A stretch of DNA of 64,000 nt from Flavobacterium sp. KMS (GTDB lineage Bacteria > Bacteroidota > Bacteroidia > Flavobacteriales > Flavobacteriaceae): contig NZ_JSYP01000001.1 of assembly GCF_000813005.1 (NCBI RefSeq), forward strand, positions 372,001 to 436,000, read 5' to 3'. Below the pieces are notes generated by a model that was not told the origin of the DNA, made no database searches, and saw only the letters and a list, made by a program, of their open reading frames with translations. Positions 28,777 through 38,979 of this stretch are shown in pieces; position 1 is the first letter of the stretch, and each line of letters opens with the position of its first letter. The position numbers and the translations under genes are program-made.

Positions 28777-31700
28777 TTAAAAATCAATTGAAAACCCTAA
28801 AGAAGCTAATCTCTGATTGTATGATCTACTATCCGTAGTACCAGCAAAACTTTGCTCAGGATCAATTCCTTTATGAGATTGAAAAGTTAACAGATTATCT
28901 CCCTGCAGGTAAACTCTAATGTTATTTATTCCTATAGAATTCATTACGTCTTTTGGAAAATTATAGCCAATATTCAATGCTTTCAAACGGATATAATTAT
29001 TTTTGAACAAAAATCTTGTAGATTGAGACGCGAAATCCTGAGTTCCTTGGTATAATAATGGAACATCAGTAATATCTCCTGGCTGCTGCCAACGATTTTC
29101 TAAATCTACAGATCCTGGGCGACCTGGTTCTTTCAACCCTGTCATTAATGATGCGTATGATGAGTCATAAACATAAGATCCATAACTAAAGTTGAATAAA
29201 ATGTTCATATCAAAATCCTTATATTTAAAATAATTTTTAAATCCTCCCACCACATCTGGTAGCGACGATTTCCCTACATAATTACGAGAAGCTTGCGAAT
29301 AAGTAAAAGTAGTATTCCTGTTACCATCAGCATCTACACCATCTACATACCATTTAGCTCTACCTGTAACAGAATCAACACCAGCCCATTCTTGTATCCA
29401 GAAATCATAGATAGATCTACCTACTTCCCAACGTTTAGTATCCTTAATGATATACTCTTGAGTTAATGATGAAATTTCATTTCTATCGAAAGAAAAATTC
29501 AAATCAGTATTCCAAGTAAAATTACGAGTTCTAAAATTCACTGAACTTAAGTAAACCTCTAAACCGTAATTTTTTAAAGAACCTGCATTTGTTAAATAAC
29601 TAGTATTACCTGTTGAGCCAGCAATAGGGATGGCATAAATTAAATCAATAGATTTTTTTTGATACAAATCTGCACCCATTTTAAATCTGTCTTTAAAAAA
29701 ACCTAACTCAATACCCAGATTAGATGAAGCAGTTTTCTCCCAAGTCAAATTTCTATCAGCTAGTGCTCCTAATGAAACACCAATATTCCCCATTTCACTC
29801 CAACCTACTTCGTATAATTGTTGATAAGGAAAATATGATTCAGTGTCATCTGCATTCAATGTTCTATTATTCCCTAATTCTCCATAAGAACCTTTAATTT
29901 TTAAAGTGCTTATAATTTCATTATCCACTAAGAATTTTTCATCTTTAATACTCCAAGCTCCTCCTATTGAAAAGAAATTACCCCAACGTACATCTCTACC
30001 AAAACGAGACGAACCATCTGTACGATATGATCCTTCAATAAAATATTTACTAGCATAGTTATATGAAACACGCCCCAAATAACTACTTAAACGCTCTTCA
30101 GTAACACTTCCTTCAACTCCTGCTGGCTTAGTTGCTCCATCATTAACAACTACTCCTGGTAAAAATCCTTCTCCTCTAGCAAACAATTTATCTATTTTAA
30201 ACTTATAGGCTTCCTGGATAGCATCGATGCCAAAAGTATGATTCCCAAATTCCTTTTTATAATTTAAAACATTCGTAATATTAATAGAATTTGTAATATC
30301 TCTATCTTGAGATACCCTACCCCCAACTGAGGCAGCATTGCCATATTCTGAAGATCTATAATTATAGCTATCTAATAAATATTTTTGATATGCAACTGTT
30401 GTTTTAAAAGATAAATCCTTTGTAATTTTATACCCTACATACCCATTAATTGTAATATCATCTCTATTATTTCTAACAACATAATTATACAAAGCTCCTA
30501 AAGCATTTTCATTACCCATCATTGGACGCGTAGCATTTAACGAACCCGCAGAAGCTCCGTAATCATAAAGTTTACCACCTAAAACATCAAACATTTCATT
30601 TCCCTGAGCATCATGCCTATATAATGGGTAGATTGAAGAAACATTATAAATCCATTGTATTGGACTTTGGAAAGAGTTCCCTGATTGTGTTGGATAATTT
30701 TGAGTTGATGTTGTATAACCAACATTTAAGCCAGCCGTTAATGATTCTGTAATTTTGGTATCTACATTAATCCTAATTGAAGTTCTCTTAAAATTTGAAT
30801 TTACTAAAGCTCCATCTTGATTTAAATTGTTAGCAGAAAATGCATAAGAAGTACTTTGCCCACCTCCATTAATCGCTATAGAGTTTTCTTTTCTTATAGC
30901 TGAATTATTAATTAAGGCATCTTCCCAATTTGTATTCCAATACTTATCTGTTGTAACTAATTTACCATTTACATCTACAGGTACAGCAGTTTTATAAGGA
31001 TTATATCCCAAAGCAGACACTAAAGAATTAGATGCATTTTGCCCTGCTACTGCAGCGGTTTGTCCGCTAGCGTATTGATTTACATTACGTCTTGCTTCCC
31101 AACTCATCTCCATAAGACGATCAGTTGACAATAATTTATGAAGCTTAACAGCATTACCACCTACCCCAACTATAGAATTTATATGTACAGTAGTAGGTGT
31201 GTTAAACTTTCCTCTCTTTGTCGTAATAATAACTACGCCATTTGCTCCTCTAGAACCATATAAAGCAGTAGATGAGGCGTCTTTTAACACACTCATACTT
31301 TCTATCTGATCAGCACTAATTGAATTAATATCTCCTGAATAAGGTGCACCATCTAAAATTATCAAAGGTTCTGAAGAAGAGCTGATAGAACCAATACCAC
31401 GAATACGTATTTTTGGGCTTTCTCCTGGTTGCCCTCCAGAAGAAATAATATTTACTCCCGCAACGCTTCCTTGAATTGCAGATAAAACATTCGTAGCTTG
31501 CTGCTTTTCAAGAACATCTTTACCAACTGTTGCAACTGAGCCTACAATAGATTTCGCTTTTTGTTTACCATACGCCACAACAACCACTTCATCCAATTCT
31601 TTTCCACCTTCTTGCATCTTTGTATTAATCACCGAAGAAGTTCCAACTGCAACACTCTTATCCTGTAATCCCATATAAGAAAACTCTAGCACATCTCCTG

Positions 31701-31896
31701 TTTTTGCCTTGATAGAATATTTACCATCAAAATCCGTCTGTACTCCATTTTTTGTTCCTTTAACGATAACATTCACACCTGGTATAGGGCCTGTTGCATC
31801 TGAAACAATTCCAGAAATATTCCTTTCCTGTGAAAAAGAAAACTGCATGGTTAATGCTGTTAATAATGTTAAAATCCATTTAAATTTCACCCTCAT
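28777..31896 (-). CDS. SusC/RagA-family TonB-dependent outer-membrane transporter
   Basis: 1039 aa. Signal peptide (LTALTMQFSFSQ, about residue 22), a carboxypeptidase D-like domain (GIVSDATGPIPGVNVIVKGTKNGVQTDFDGKYSI), a plug with ISSGGQPGESPKIRIRGIGSISSSSEPLIILDG and MSVLKDASSTALYGSRGANGVVIITTKRGK, then the barrel ending ASLGFSIDF. Together with the downstream SusD it should import an oligosaccharide or peptide using TonB. It is clearly paralogous with the 23401-26688 receptor but belongs to a different subgroup. Confidence 0.95.
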   Translation of the reverse strand: MRVKFKWILTLLTALTMQFSFSQERNISGIVSDATGPIPGVNVIVKGTKNGVQTDFDGKYSIKAKTGDVLEFSYMGLQDKSVAVGTSSVINTKMQEGGKELDEVVVVAYGKQKAKSIVGSVATVGKDVLEKQQATNVLSAIQGSVAGVNIISSGGQPGESPKIRIRGIGSISSSSEPLIILDGAPYSGDINSISADQIESMSVLKDASSTALYGSRGANGVVIITTKRGKFNTPTTVHINSIVGVGGNAVKLHKLLSTDRLMEMSWEARRNVNQYASGQTAAVAGQNASNSLVSALGYNPYKTAVPVDVNGKLVTTDKYWNTNWEDALINNSAIRKENSIAINGGGQSTSYAFSANNLNQDGALVNSNFKRTSIRINVDTKITESLTAGLNVGYTTSTQNYPTQSGNSFQSPIQWIYNVSSIYPLYRHDAQGNEMFDVLGGKLYDYGASAGSLNATRPMMGNENALGALYNYVVRNNRDDITINGYVGYKITKDLSFKTTVAYQKYLLDSYNYRSSEYGNAASVGGRVSQDRDITNSINITNVLNYKKEFGNHTFGIDAIQEAYKFKIDKLFARGEGFLPGVVVNDGATKPAGVEGSVTEERLSSYLGRVSYNYASKYFIEGSYRTDGSSRFGRDVRWGNFFSIGGAWSIKDEKFLVDNEIISTLKIKGSYGELGNNRTLNADDTESYFPYQQLYEVGWSEMGNIGVSLGALADRNLTWEKTASSNLGIELGFFKDRFKMGADLYQKKSIDLIYAIPIAGSTGNTSYLTNAGSLKNYGLEVYLSSVNFRTRNFTWNTDLNFSFDRNEISSLTQEYIIKDTKRWEVGRSIYDFWIQEWAGVDSVTGRAKWYVDGVDADGNRNTTFTYSQASRNYVGKSSLPDVVGGFKNYFKYKDFDMNILFNFSYGSYVYDSSYASLMTGLKEPGRPGSVDLENRWQQPGDITDVPLLYQGTQDFASQSTRFLFKNNYIRLKALNIGYNFPKDVMNSIGINNIRVYLQGDNLLTFQSHKGIDPEQSFAGTTDSRSYNQRLASLGFSIDF

Positions 31897-32230
31897 TTTA
31901 AATTGTTTTTGGTTAATAATTCGTCAAAAATGATAAATTTTTCTTACAATAACAATTTTAACAATTTGTTAATTATTATTTTTCTTACTTAAAAACGTTA
32001 ACAAAAAAGAAAAAATTTACAAAAATAACAGTGATTTAGATTTTTTGACAATTATTGTGATAAATAACAAACCTTTAATAAGCCATATTAACAATAAAAA
32101 AAATGTTAAATTTTAACATTTACAGATAAAAATGCTAGAAGATTAATTTGTCCTCATGTTATAAGTTTCGGTACTTTCATTAATCTATTTCCCAGAAAAA
32201 ATTTAATCTTTGTAATTCTAAAAAAAGAAC
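31897..32230. other. Divergent intergenic region between susC and rnhB
   Basis: About 330 bp, very A/T-rich, with runs such as ttaacaatttgttaatta. It must carry divergent promoters. An approximate -7 element (aatctttg) lies near 32207-32214 for rnhB. No coding frame or RNA is supported. Confidence 0.5.
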
Positions 32231-32896
32231 ATGCTACAACTCAATTTTTCAGGATATGATTTAGAAACCGGAACCGACGAAGCTGGTCGTGGCTGCCTTG
32301 CCGGACCAGTAACCGCAGCAGCCGTAATTTTGCCCCTAACTTTTGAGAATAAAACACTAAACGACAGTAAGCAATTATCCGAAAAAACTAGAGAAAAATT
32401 AAAACCTATAATTGAAGAACAAGCCATTTCGTTTGCTATTACTCATTTACATCCCGATGAAATTGATGAAATAAATATCCTAAATGCTTCAATGAAAGGA
32501 ATGCAGGAATGCATCCTAAAACTTAATCAAATTCCAGAATTCATTATTGTTGATGGAAATAGAATGCTAAATGCAAAACTAGGTTTGAAAAATACCGTTG
32601 GGAAGCAATTTTCTGAAAAGGAAATTGAGTTATTAAAATCGATTCCAAATCAAAGCATTATAAAAGGCGATGCCAAATTTATGAGCATTGCTGCTGCATC
32701 TGTACTTGCCAAAACCTATAGAGACGAGTATATGGATAAAATTCATGAAGAGTTCCCGATGTACAATTGGAAACAAAACAAAGGATATCCTACCAAGGAA
32801 CATCGCGAAGCAATTAAGAAATATGGACCTACTAAGTATCATAGAATGTCTTTTAGGTTATTGCCAGATCAATTGGAGCTACTGTTTGAAGATTAG
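32231..32896 (+). CDS. rnhB: Ribonuclease HII
   Basis: 221 aa enzyme that cleaves the RNA strand at ribonucleotides embedded in DNA. Metal-binding motifs are visible: [19 protein letters not shown] (Asp/Glu near residues 13-14), the IIVDGN block with Asp at about 100, and [24 protein letters not shown] near 140-165, followed by [16 protein letters not shown]. Length and order match RNase HII rather than HIII. It stands alone on the plus strand. Confidence 0.97.
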   Translation: MLQLNFSGYDLETGTDEAGRGCLAGPVTAAAVILPLTFENKTLNDSKQLSEKTREKLKPIIEEQAISFAITHLHPDEIDEINILNASMKGMQECILKLNQIPEFIIVDGNRMLNAKLGLKNTVGKQFSEKEIELLKSIPNQSIIKGDAKFMSIAAASVLAKTYRDEYMDKIHEEFPMYNWKQNKGYPTKEHREAIKKYGPTKYHRMSFRLLPDQLELLFED

Positions 32897-33045
32897 TCTT
32901 TGTATAGAATTACAGCTTTAATTTATATTTTAGTTTTCTAAATACTACAATAATTCAAATCCCGTTTATCGAATCTAGCTAAGTGTAACATTTATAAAAA
33001 CCTCTTTGATTATTCTAGACAAAAACCAACAAAAAAACAGTAATT

Positions 33046-33339
33046 ATGACAAAGCGAGCAAATAAATATAAACTAACCCTAGAACAAGTTTCTTTGACGA
33101 ATGAAGAAACGATTTTAGCTGAACCTTTATCATTGGAATTTGAAAATCACGATGAAGTTTTTACAATTATCGAGAAAATTAAAGAAAAGAAACTATTTGA
33201 AGATGAGAATCAATCTACAGAATTTGCCATTGGTTTAAAAATGTTCAGTGAAGTAATGCTTAAAAACAGAAAGCATCCTCTTTTTGAAGATTTTTTTCCT
33301 GCATTTGGAGAATTCATGAAAAAACTAAAAAGTCAATAA
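33046..33339 (+). CDS. Small conserved protein, DUF3861-like
   Basis: 97 aa soluble acidic protein (YKLTLEQVSLTNEETILAEPLSLEFENHDEVFTIIEKI), which resembles the DUF3861 family by recall. No signal peptide, TM segment or catalytic motif. It is followed after ~50 bp by a membrane protein gene on the same strand, possibly co-transcribed. Function unknown. Confidence 0.65.
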   Translation: MTKRANKYKLTLEQVSLTNEETILAEPLSLEFENHDEVFTIIEKIKEKKLFEDENQSTEFAIGLKMFSEVMLKNRKHPLFEDFFPAFGEFMKKLKSQ

Positions 33340-33387
33340 CAAACTATAAACCTAGATTATAACCTCAAATAAATCCTTAAAACTAAA

Positions 33388-34173
33388 ATGCTTAAACAGA
33401 AATACGCTGCTTCAAAAAAGAAGAAAAACAAGCCATTTGAAATTAGGAAGGAATTTTACAGACGATTTCTTTATATTGGACTCTGTATAATTCCTATTTT
33501 TTTATTTGGAGACGAAAAGGGAACTTTTAGATTAGTTCCTCTGCCATTTTTTTTAGTTGGAATGTACAACTTACTCTTAATAGTAAGTTTTTCACAACTA
33601 ATAATTGATGATTTTTTCCCACCCAAAATAGCATTCGAAAAAACGGCTAAACCCTTTGATAAGTTTATATATTATTTTTCTTCAGCCTTGTTTTTTGCAA
33701 GTTTAGTATTTCTGCTTTTTGAAATAAGAAAAATTGACAACACTATAAACGGTACTCAACTATTTTGGAGAGCAGGTTTCGCAGGAATTGCTTTAGCCAT
33801 ATTGCTTACAATAATTTTAAAGATTACAAATCCTTCTGTATATTTTGAAAGCAAAAGAAGGTACACAGTCCACTTTGGGTTATTTGTCGGGATGTTTTTA
33901 CTTACAGCTGCTTCAACTAGTTTTATAAATCATTTCTATGCGACTACCGATAAATCATGTAAAAACTATACAATTATAAGAAAAGGAACCAGCGGATCGC
34001 GTAACAAAGAACACTTCATTCATATTATCACTGAAAATAATACGGAAGAACGCTTTTCGATAAAAAAAGCACTTCATGAAGAACTAATCGAAGGTGGCAA
34101 AATTGAATTATGCATGGTAAAAGGGAAACTTGGATATGATTATGTAACAGGATTTAATAAAATTAAAAACTAA
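33388..34173 (+). CDS. Hypothetical membrane protein with four TM segments
   Basis: 261 aa. A basic N-terminus (KKKKNKPFEIRKEFYRR) precedes four hydrophobic helices (about residues 28-42, 52-75, 95-115 and 130-150), then a fifth near 165-185 and a soluble C-terminal domain (about 190-261; KNYTIIRKGTSGSRNKEHFIHIITENNTEERFSI) with a small beta-rich look. I do not recognise the family. It is followed by a terminator. Confidence 0.6.
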   Translation: MLKQKYAASKKKKNKPFEIRKEFYRRFLYIGLCIIPIFLFGDEKGTFRLVPLPFFLVGMYNLLLIVSFSQLIIDDFFPPKIAFEKTAKPFDKFIYYFSSALFFASLVFLLFEIRKIDNTINGTQLFWRAGFAGIALAILLTIILKITNPSVYFESKRRYTVHFGLFVGMFLLTAASTSFINHFYATTDKSCKNYTIIRKGTSGSRNKEHFIHIITENNTEERFSIKKALHEELIEGGKIELCMVKGKLGYDYVTGFNKIKN

Positions 34174-34196
34174 AACAATTCATAATTTTCTATAAC

Positions 34197-34228
34197 AAAG
34201 CTAACTTTAAAAAATGTTAGCTTTTTTT
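34197..34228 (+). terminator. Rho-independent terminator
   Basis: AAAGCTAAC (34197-34205) pairs with GTTAGCTTT (34216-34224), followed by a T-run. It ends the 33.0-34.2 kb unit. Confidence 0.88.
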
Positions 34229-34421
34229 ATGCAAAGGATTTAAAGTGAACTTTTCAACAAAGTAAAATTGGACTTTTAAACAAAGTGACACAATTTATTT
34301 TGATGCAATTTTGTACCATCAATTCAGATACTTATGGAAAATTTAATTAAAAAGTGTTGCAACCACATATAGCTTACTTGAATTTGATTCCATAAAACAA
34401 ATCAAAAATAAAATAAATCGA

Positions 34422-35552
34422 ATGAAACGATTTCTAAAAATCACAAAAAGAATTATGATTATAGTAATAAGCATTTTGGCTCTTTTAACCCTGGTTACTT
34501 TTTTATATATGATGCATCCAAAATTTGGTAAAGCACCAGAAGGTAATCGTTTGGAATTAATAAAAAAATCTAGCAATTATAGCGATGGAAAATTTCAAAA
34601 CACGCATGACACACCTAATCTAACAAACGGCTACAGTTTTGGAGGTATTCTTTATGATCAATTATTTGGAAATCATCCAAGACGCGAACCTGTTGATTCT
34701 ATCCCATCTATAAAAACCGATTTACATAATCTTTCTCCAGATGCCGATGTATTGGTTTGGTTTGGGCATTCATCTTATTTTATGCAAATAGATGGAAAAC
34801 GTTTTCTGGTTGATCCTGTATTTAGCGGAAATGCTTCGCCATTACCAGGAACTGTAACTGCATTTAAAGGATCAAATGGTTACACCGTGGCAGATTTACC
34901 TACAATTGATTATTTGTTTATTAGCCACGATCATTACGACCATCTTGATTATGAAACTATAGTTGCTTTAAAATCTAAAGTAAAAAAGGTTATTTGTGGT
35001 CTTGGAGTTGGAGGACATTTTGAACGTTGGGGATATCCTACAGATAAAATAATCGAAAAAGATTGGAATGAAACAATTGTCTTAGAAGATGGTTTTAAAG
35101 TACATACAACTCCTGCAAGACATTTTTCGGGAAGAGGTTTTTCTAAAAATAATACCTTATGGCTGTCTTATGTTTTGCAAACGCCAAGTATTAAAATATA
35201 CATTGGTGGCGATAGCGGCTACGATACACATTTTGCCAAAATTGGTGAACAATTCGGCTCAATAGATTTTGCAATTCTGGAAAACGGACAATATAATCTG
35301 GCTTGGGAAGCCATACATATGCTTCCTGAACAAGTACTTAAAGCAGCTCAAGATTTAAAAGCAAAAAGACTTTTCCCTGTGCATTCTTCAAAGTTTAAAC
35401 TAGCAATGCATTCTTGGGATGAACCATTGAGTAAATTATCGACACTTAGCAAAACTGCTCATTTACCACTAGTAACACCTATGATTGGTGAAGTTGTAAA
35501 TTTAAATGATAGTACACAAGTTTTTAAAGAATGGTGGAAAGGTGTAAATTAG
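34422..35552 (+). CDS. MBL-fold metallo-hydrolase (UlaG/NAPE-PLD-like)
   Basis: 376 aa with an N-terminal transmembrane anchor (about residues 10-30). The beta-lactamase-fold motif SHDHYDHLD (His169, His171, Asp173, His174) binds the metals; further ligands are likely His in HFSGRG, Asp in GGDSGYD and His in LPVHSSKF. The VLVWFGHSSYFMQIDGKRFLVDPVF opening is typical of UlaG/NAPE-phospholipase D-like hydrolases. Substrate unknown. The AraC gene starts 23 bp downstream, suggesting an operon in which the regulator may control this enzyme. Confidence 0.87.
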   Translation: MKRFLKITKRIMIIVISILALLTLVTFLYMMHPKFGKAPEGNRLELIKKSSNYSDGKFQNTHDTPNLTNGYSFGGILYDQLFGNHPRREPVDSIPSIKTDLHNLSPDADVLVWFGHSSYFMQIDGKRFLVDPVFSGNASPLPGTVTAFKGSNGYTVADLPTIDYLFISHDHYDHLDYETIVALKSKVKKVICGLGVGGHFERWGYPTDKIIEKDWNETIVLEDGFKVHTTPARHFSGRGFSKNNTLWLSYVLQTPSIKIYIGGDSGYDTHFAKIGEQFGSIDFAILENGQYNLAWEAIHMLPEQVLKAAQDLKAKRLFPVHSSKFKLAMHSWDEPLSKLSTLSKTAHLPLVTPMIGEVVNLNDSTQVFKEWWKGVN

Positions 35553-35574
35553 CACTAACTTAAGATGAATCAAG

Positions 35575-36369
35575 ATGAAAATTACCGAAATAAAATCGTG
35601 TCATATTGGCCCTGAAATTTCACCTGAACAATTTGTTCCAGAGCATATCTTTTTATATCTGGCAGCGGGAGAAATTGAAGGTTATGACGGACATGAAATG
35701 CATACTATTAAATCGGGAGATTATTGTATTGTAAGGAAAAATCATCTGGCTAAATACAAAAAACAGAAAGACAACGGACAATTTGAAAAAGTAGTAATCA
35801 TTTTTGATGAAGCATTTTTGACAGAATTTAAAAAAAATCACGCTATTGCGAATGTAAAATCAAACTCTAAAAATGCATTTATCATTCTTAAAAAAGATGT
35901 TCTGATTCCTAATTTCATACGTTCATTAATGCCTTATTACAACGAAGGTGGAGTTATAGACGAAACGTTCTCTAAAGTAAAAAGGGAAGAACTTTTATTG
36001 ATATTATTACAGACTAATCCCGAAATTTCGAGTATTTTATTTGACCAAAGTATTCCCGAAAAACTAGATCTAGAAGCGTTTGTATATCGAAATTATAAGT
36101 TTAATGTAAGTCTGGAAAGATTGGCTTTTTTAACTGGCAGAAGTTTGTCTTCTTTTAAAAGGGATTTTAAAAAGATTTTTAATGACACTCCTAATCGCTG
36201 GTTGATGCAGAAAAGATTGCAGGAAGCCCATTTTCAAATTCAAAGAGAAAGAAAAAAACCATCTGATATTTATCTTGATTTAGGCTTCGAAAACATTTCT
36301 CATTTTTCATTTGCTTTCAAAAAACAATTTGGATACAACCCAACAAGTCTTATAAAAGAACATACATAA
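35575..36369 (+). CDS. AraC-family transcriptional regulator
   Basis: 264 aa. The N-terminal half (about 1-140) looks like a cupin-type sensing domain (FLYLAAGEIEGYDGHEMHTIKSGDYCIVRKNHLAKY). The C-terminal half has two helix-turn-helix motifs: VSLERLAFLTGRSLSSFKRDFKKIF (about 180-205) and KPSDIYLDLGFENISHFSFAFKKQFGYNPTSLI (about 228-262). It is co-transcribed with the MBL-fold hydrolase. The effector is unknown. Confidence 0.9.
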   Translation: MKITEIKSCHIGPEISPEQFVPEHIFLYLAAGEIEGYDGHEMHTIKSGDYCIVRKNHLAKYKKQKDNGQFEKVVIIFDEAFLTEFKKNHAIANVKSNSKNAFIILKKDVLIPNFIRSLMPYYNEGGVIDETFSKVKREELLLILLQTNPEISSILFDQSIPEKLDLEAFVYRNYKFNVSLERLAFLTGRSLSSFKRDFKKIFNDTPNRWLMQKRLQEAHFQIQRERKKPSDIYLDLGFENISHFSFAFKKQFGYNPTSLIKEHT

Positions 36370-36401
36370 TTCTTGAGTCTTCAGAGTAAAATTATTCAAA
36401 C

Positions 36402-36437
36402 GCGTTCCATTCTTAGACAATGTCTATTTTGGAACGC
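36402..36437. repeat. Inverted repeat between convergent genes
   Basis: GCGTTCCA (36402-36409) faces TGGAACGC (36430-36437), and TAGACA-A-TGTCTA lies inside (36414-36426). It lies between the convergent araC-type and lipB genes and may act as a terminator, but there is no long T-run. Confidence 0.6.
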
Positions 36438-36457
36438 ATTACGAAAATCATATTATT

Positions 36458-37156
36458 TTAAACAAATTCGGCTTCGAATAATTCTGTCAGATGCTTTAGG
36501 ATTTTAGCTTTTACTTCGGCTTCATCTACTTTTTCTACACCAAGTTCTACCTGAAGTGAAGTAACGGCTTTACCGCGTATTCCACACGGAATTATATTAT
36601 CAAAATAACCTAAGTCGGCATTTACATTTAAGGCAAATCCATGCATCGTTACCCAGCGTGAAGCACGTACACCAAGTGCACAAATCTTGCGGGCAAACGG
36701 CGTTCCTACTCCTAACCAAACACCCGTTTCTCCTTCGCTTCGACCACATTCTAATCCGTATTCTTTTAGCGTAAGAATAATAGATTCTTCGAGGAGACGC
36801 AAGTATTTATGAATATCGGTAAAGAAATTTTCTAAATCCAGAATAGGATATCCTACAATTTGTCCTGGGCCGTGATACGTAATATCACCACCACGATTTA
36901 TTTTATAAAAAGTAGCTCCTTTGGCTTCTAGCTGTTTTTCGGATAAAAGTAAGTTGCTCAAATCGCCACTTTTACCCAAAGTATATACATGCGGATGCTC
37001 TACAAAAATGAAATAATTAGGAGTTGGCAAATCAAGTTCTTCTCTCCTATTTTTAATTTTTAAGTCAACAACATCCTTAAATAATTGTTCTTGATATTCC
37101 CAAGTCGATTTATAATCTTTTTGACCTAAATCTTGTAGTTGGATTTTTTTGTTCAT
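36458..37156 (-). CDS. lipB: Octanoyltransferase LipB
   Basis: 233 aa enzyme that moves octanoyl from acyl-carrier protein to lipoyl domains in the lipoate pathway. Motifs are present: YTLGKSGDLSNLL, the conserved GGDITYHGPGQIVGYPIL block, Lys in ARKICALGVRASRWVTMHGFALN and the catalytic Cys in IIPCGIRGKAVTSL. The start at 37156 (MNKKIQLQDLG) is preferred over 37171, which would overlap the upstream gene's stop. lipA is not in the window. Confidence 0.96.
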   Translation of the reverse strand: MNKKIQLQDLGQKDYKSTWEYQEQLFKDVVDLKIKNRREELDLPTPNYFIFVEHPHVYTLGKSGDLSNLLLSEKQLEAKGATFYKINRGGDITYHGPGQIVGYPILDLENFFTDIHKYLRLLEESIILTLKEYGLECGRSEGETGVWLGVGTPFARKICALGVRASRWVTMHGFALNVNADLGYFDNIIPCGIRGKAVTSLQVELGVEKVDEAEVKAKILKHLTELFEAEFV

Positions 37157-37160
37157 TGTA

Positions 37161-37913
37161 TTATTTTTCAAACTCTACCTCAAGTCCCAGTTTAGTTGGA
37201 TTTTCCATATAATCTGTAAAGGGATATTGGATAGTTATTGTTTTTCTGTCTTCACTAAACAAAGCATTTGCATTAGATACTTTTTTTACTTTTTTAGGGA
37301 AACGATATTTTATAACATAGTTCGAAGATGCAAAAATCATTTTATACATTCCTAATGAATCCTCTACTGGTTTATTAGTTTCTTTTGGGTTCAAAATGAC
37401 TTTACGATTAAACTTTTTCCCGTCATAGCTAAAACTTACGGTACTATTGTTACTGAAATCTCCGCTAAAAGGCATTTTATTATCTGAAGCTTTATTTTTC
37501 TCAATATTCTGAAGCGCACTCATAGTTTTCATCATATCCTGTAATTCATTTACATTTTTGAAATCAGTTTTTAAATCTAACATAAACTGTTTCTGTTCTG
37601 TATTCATTTTCATATGAACGACGAAATTCTCTAGTTTTTTAAGCTCTTTTTGCTCTTCGGGAGAAAGTTTTGCTATACTGTCTTTCTTGTTCTTAAACAT
37701 TTCTTTAAATGAAAAAGTAGAATCTATACTTTTTGTTGCATCACCAACTTCATTTCCTAGTTGCTGTCCTGCCATTGCCATAAGTGCAGAACCATCCATA
37801 TCTAGCGAAAATTTACCCGACCCATTATCTGCAATATCAATGTTTTCGGTAAAAGTACAACTTGTTAACGTCGCTAATAAAAGGGAAAGACTGAGGAATT
37901 TTATTAATTTCAT
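37161..37913 (-). CDS. Conserved flavobacterial lipoprotein A
   Basis: 250 aa lipoprotein with lipobox LTSC (Cys about 19) followed by TFTENIDIADNGSGKFSLDMDG. It ends with a conserved segment KYRFPKKVKKVSNANALFSEDRKTITIQYPFTDYMENPTKLGLEVEFEK. The same N- and C-terminal patterns occur in the upstream gene at 38007-38735. No known domain was recognised. It may be expressed with lipB, whose start follows after 4 bp. Confidence 0.72.
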   Translation of the reverse strand: MKLIKFLSLSLLLATLTSCTFTENIDIADNGSGKFSLDMDGSALMAMAGQQLGNEVGDATKSIDSTFSFKEMFKNKKDSIAKLSPEEQKELKKLENFVVHMKMNTEQKQFMLDLKTDFKNVNELQDMMKTMSALQNIEKNKASDNKMPFSGDFSNNSTVSFSYDGKKFNRKVILNPKETNKPVEDSLGMYKMIFASSNYVIKYRFPKKVKKVSNANALFSEDRKTITIQYPFTDYMENPTKLGLEVEFEK

Positions 37914-38006
37914 GAGTAGATTATATTTTTTCTCAAAGATACGAAGTCTATTTAAAAAAATAACGGCAAAGATTCTAAGATATAAAGACCTTATTACTTC
38001 TAGATT

Positions 38007-38735
38007 TTACTCTAAAACTACTTCCAGATTTGTACTTTCAGGATTCTCTAAACAATCGGAAAGCTGGAATGTAAGTGTTACTGTTTTTTTGTCTGAACTA
38101 AGAATTGCCGCTGAATTAGAAACCGACTTTATTTTACGAGGAAAATTGTACTTAAGTGCATAGGTTTGGGTAAAACTTAAGATATTGAATTTAGATTTGA
38201 AATTATTTATTTGCCTTTTATTCTTCTTAATTTCAGCCTCATTAATAACCTTAACAATACGTTTAAATGTTGTTCCGTCAAAGCTATATTTTAAATCAAA
38301 AAAATGACTTTCTGCCGTAAGTGCATAATTGTTTTCAAGATCATTTGCATAATCTTCAGTATTGTATAAATTAGGAACAGCATCTATTTTGGTAAAAGGA
38401 AATGTAATAGAAGTTTTAAATTCCTTATCGAAAGAACTCTTCTTTACATGCACTTTTGCATTTGCATATTTTTGGAACAACTGCTGTTCTCGTTGGGTAT
38501 ATTTTAAAAATATTTCGTTATATTTTGTAATATAATCTCGAAAAACATAGGTTGTATCTTGAAATTTATCTTCTTTAGAATACTTTTCTCCCATCAAAAG
38601 CATATAGCTATGTTCATCTCTAAGTTGCATTGCTTCGATAGTTCCGCTCCCATCTTCGTTTAGATTTATTGTTTCGGTAACTTGACAACTTGTAAAAAGT
38701 ATTGCGAGCAAAAAAGAGAAGAAATAATTTTTCAT
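38007..38735 (-). CDS. Conserved flavobacterial lipoprotein B (paralogue of A)
   Basis: 242 aa lipoprotein with lipobox FTSC (Cys about 17), then QVTETINLNEDGSGTIEAMQ. The C-terminus KYNFPRKIKSVSNSAAILSSDKKTVTLTFQLSDCLENPESTNLEVVLE closely parallels that of the next gene, so the two arose by duplication. The central region differs (more helical, RDYITKYNEIFLKYTQREQQLFQKYAN). Function unknown. Confidence 0.72.
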   Translation of the reverse strand: MKNYFFSFLLAILFTSCQVTETINLNEDGSGTIEAMQLRDEHSYMLLMGEKYSKEDKFQDTTYVFRDYITKYNEIFLKYTQREQQLFQKYANAKVHVKKSSFDKEFKTSITFPFTKIDAVPNLYNTEDYANDLENNYALTAESHFFDLKYSFDGTTFKRIVKVINEAEIKKNKRQINNFKSKFNILSFTQTYALKYNFPRKIKSVSNSAAILSSDKKTVTLTFQLSDCLENPESTNLEVVLE

Positions 38736-38979
38736 TTAAAAAGCTTAGAATTTAAAATGCTAATGTAAACAAGTTTTGTAAGAAAAAACTATTTCGCGAA
38801 GTTTCGCAAAGCTTCACAAAGAAAAAATACAGAGAGTCGCAAAGTTTTATTTCACGCAGATTTGAGAGATTTTAGCTGATTTTATCACACAAACATTATC
38901 CTCTTGAGCGGAGTCGAAGGATTGCGCGTTATAAAACCAATTACTCGTAAAAATAATCTGTGTTTTACACACAACCGAA

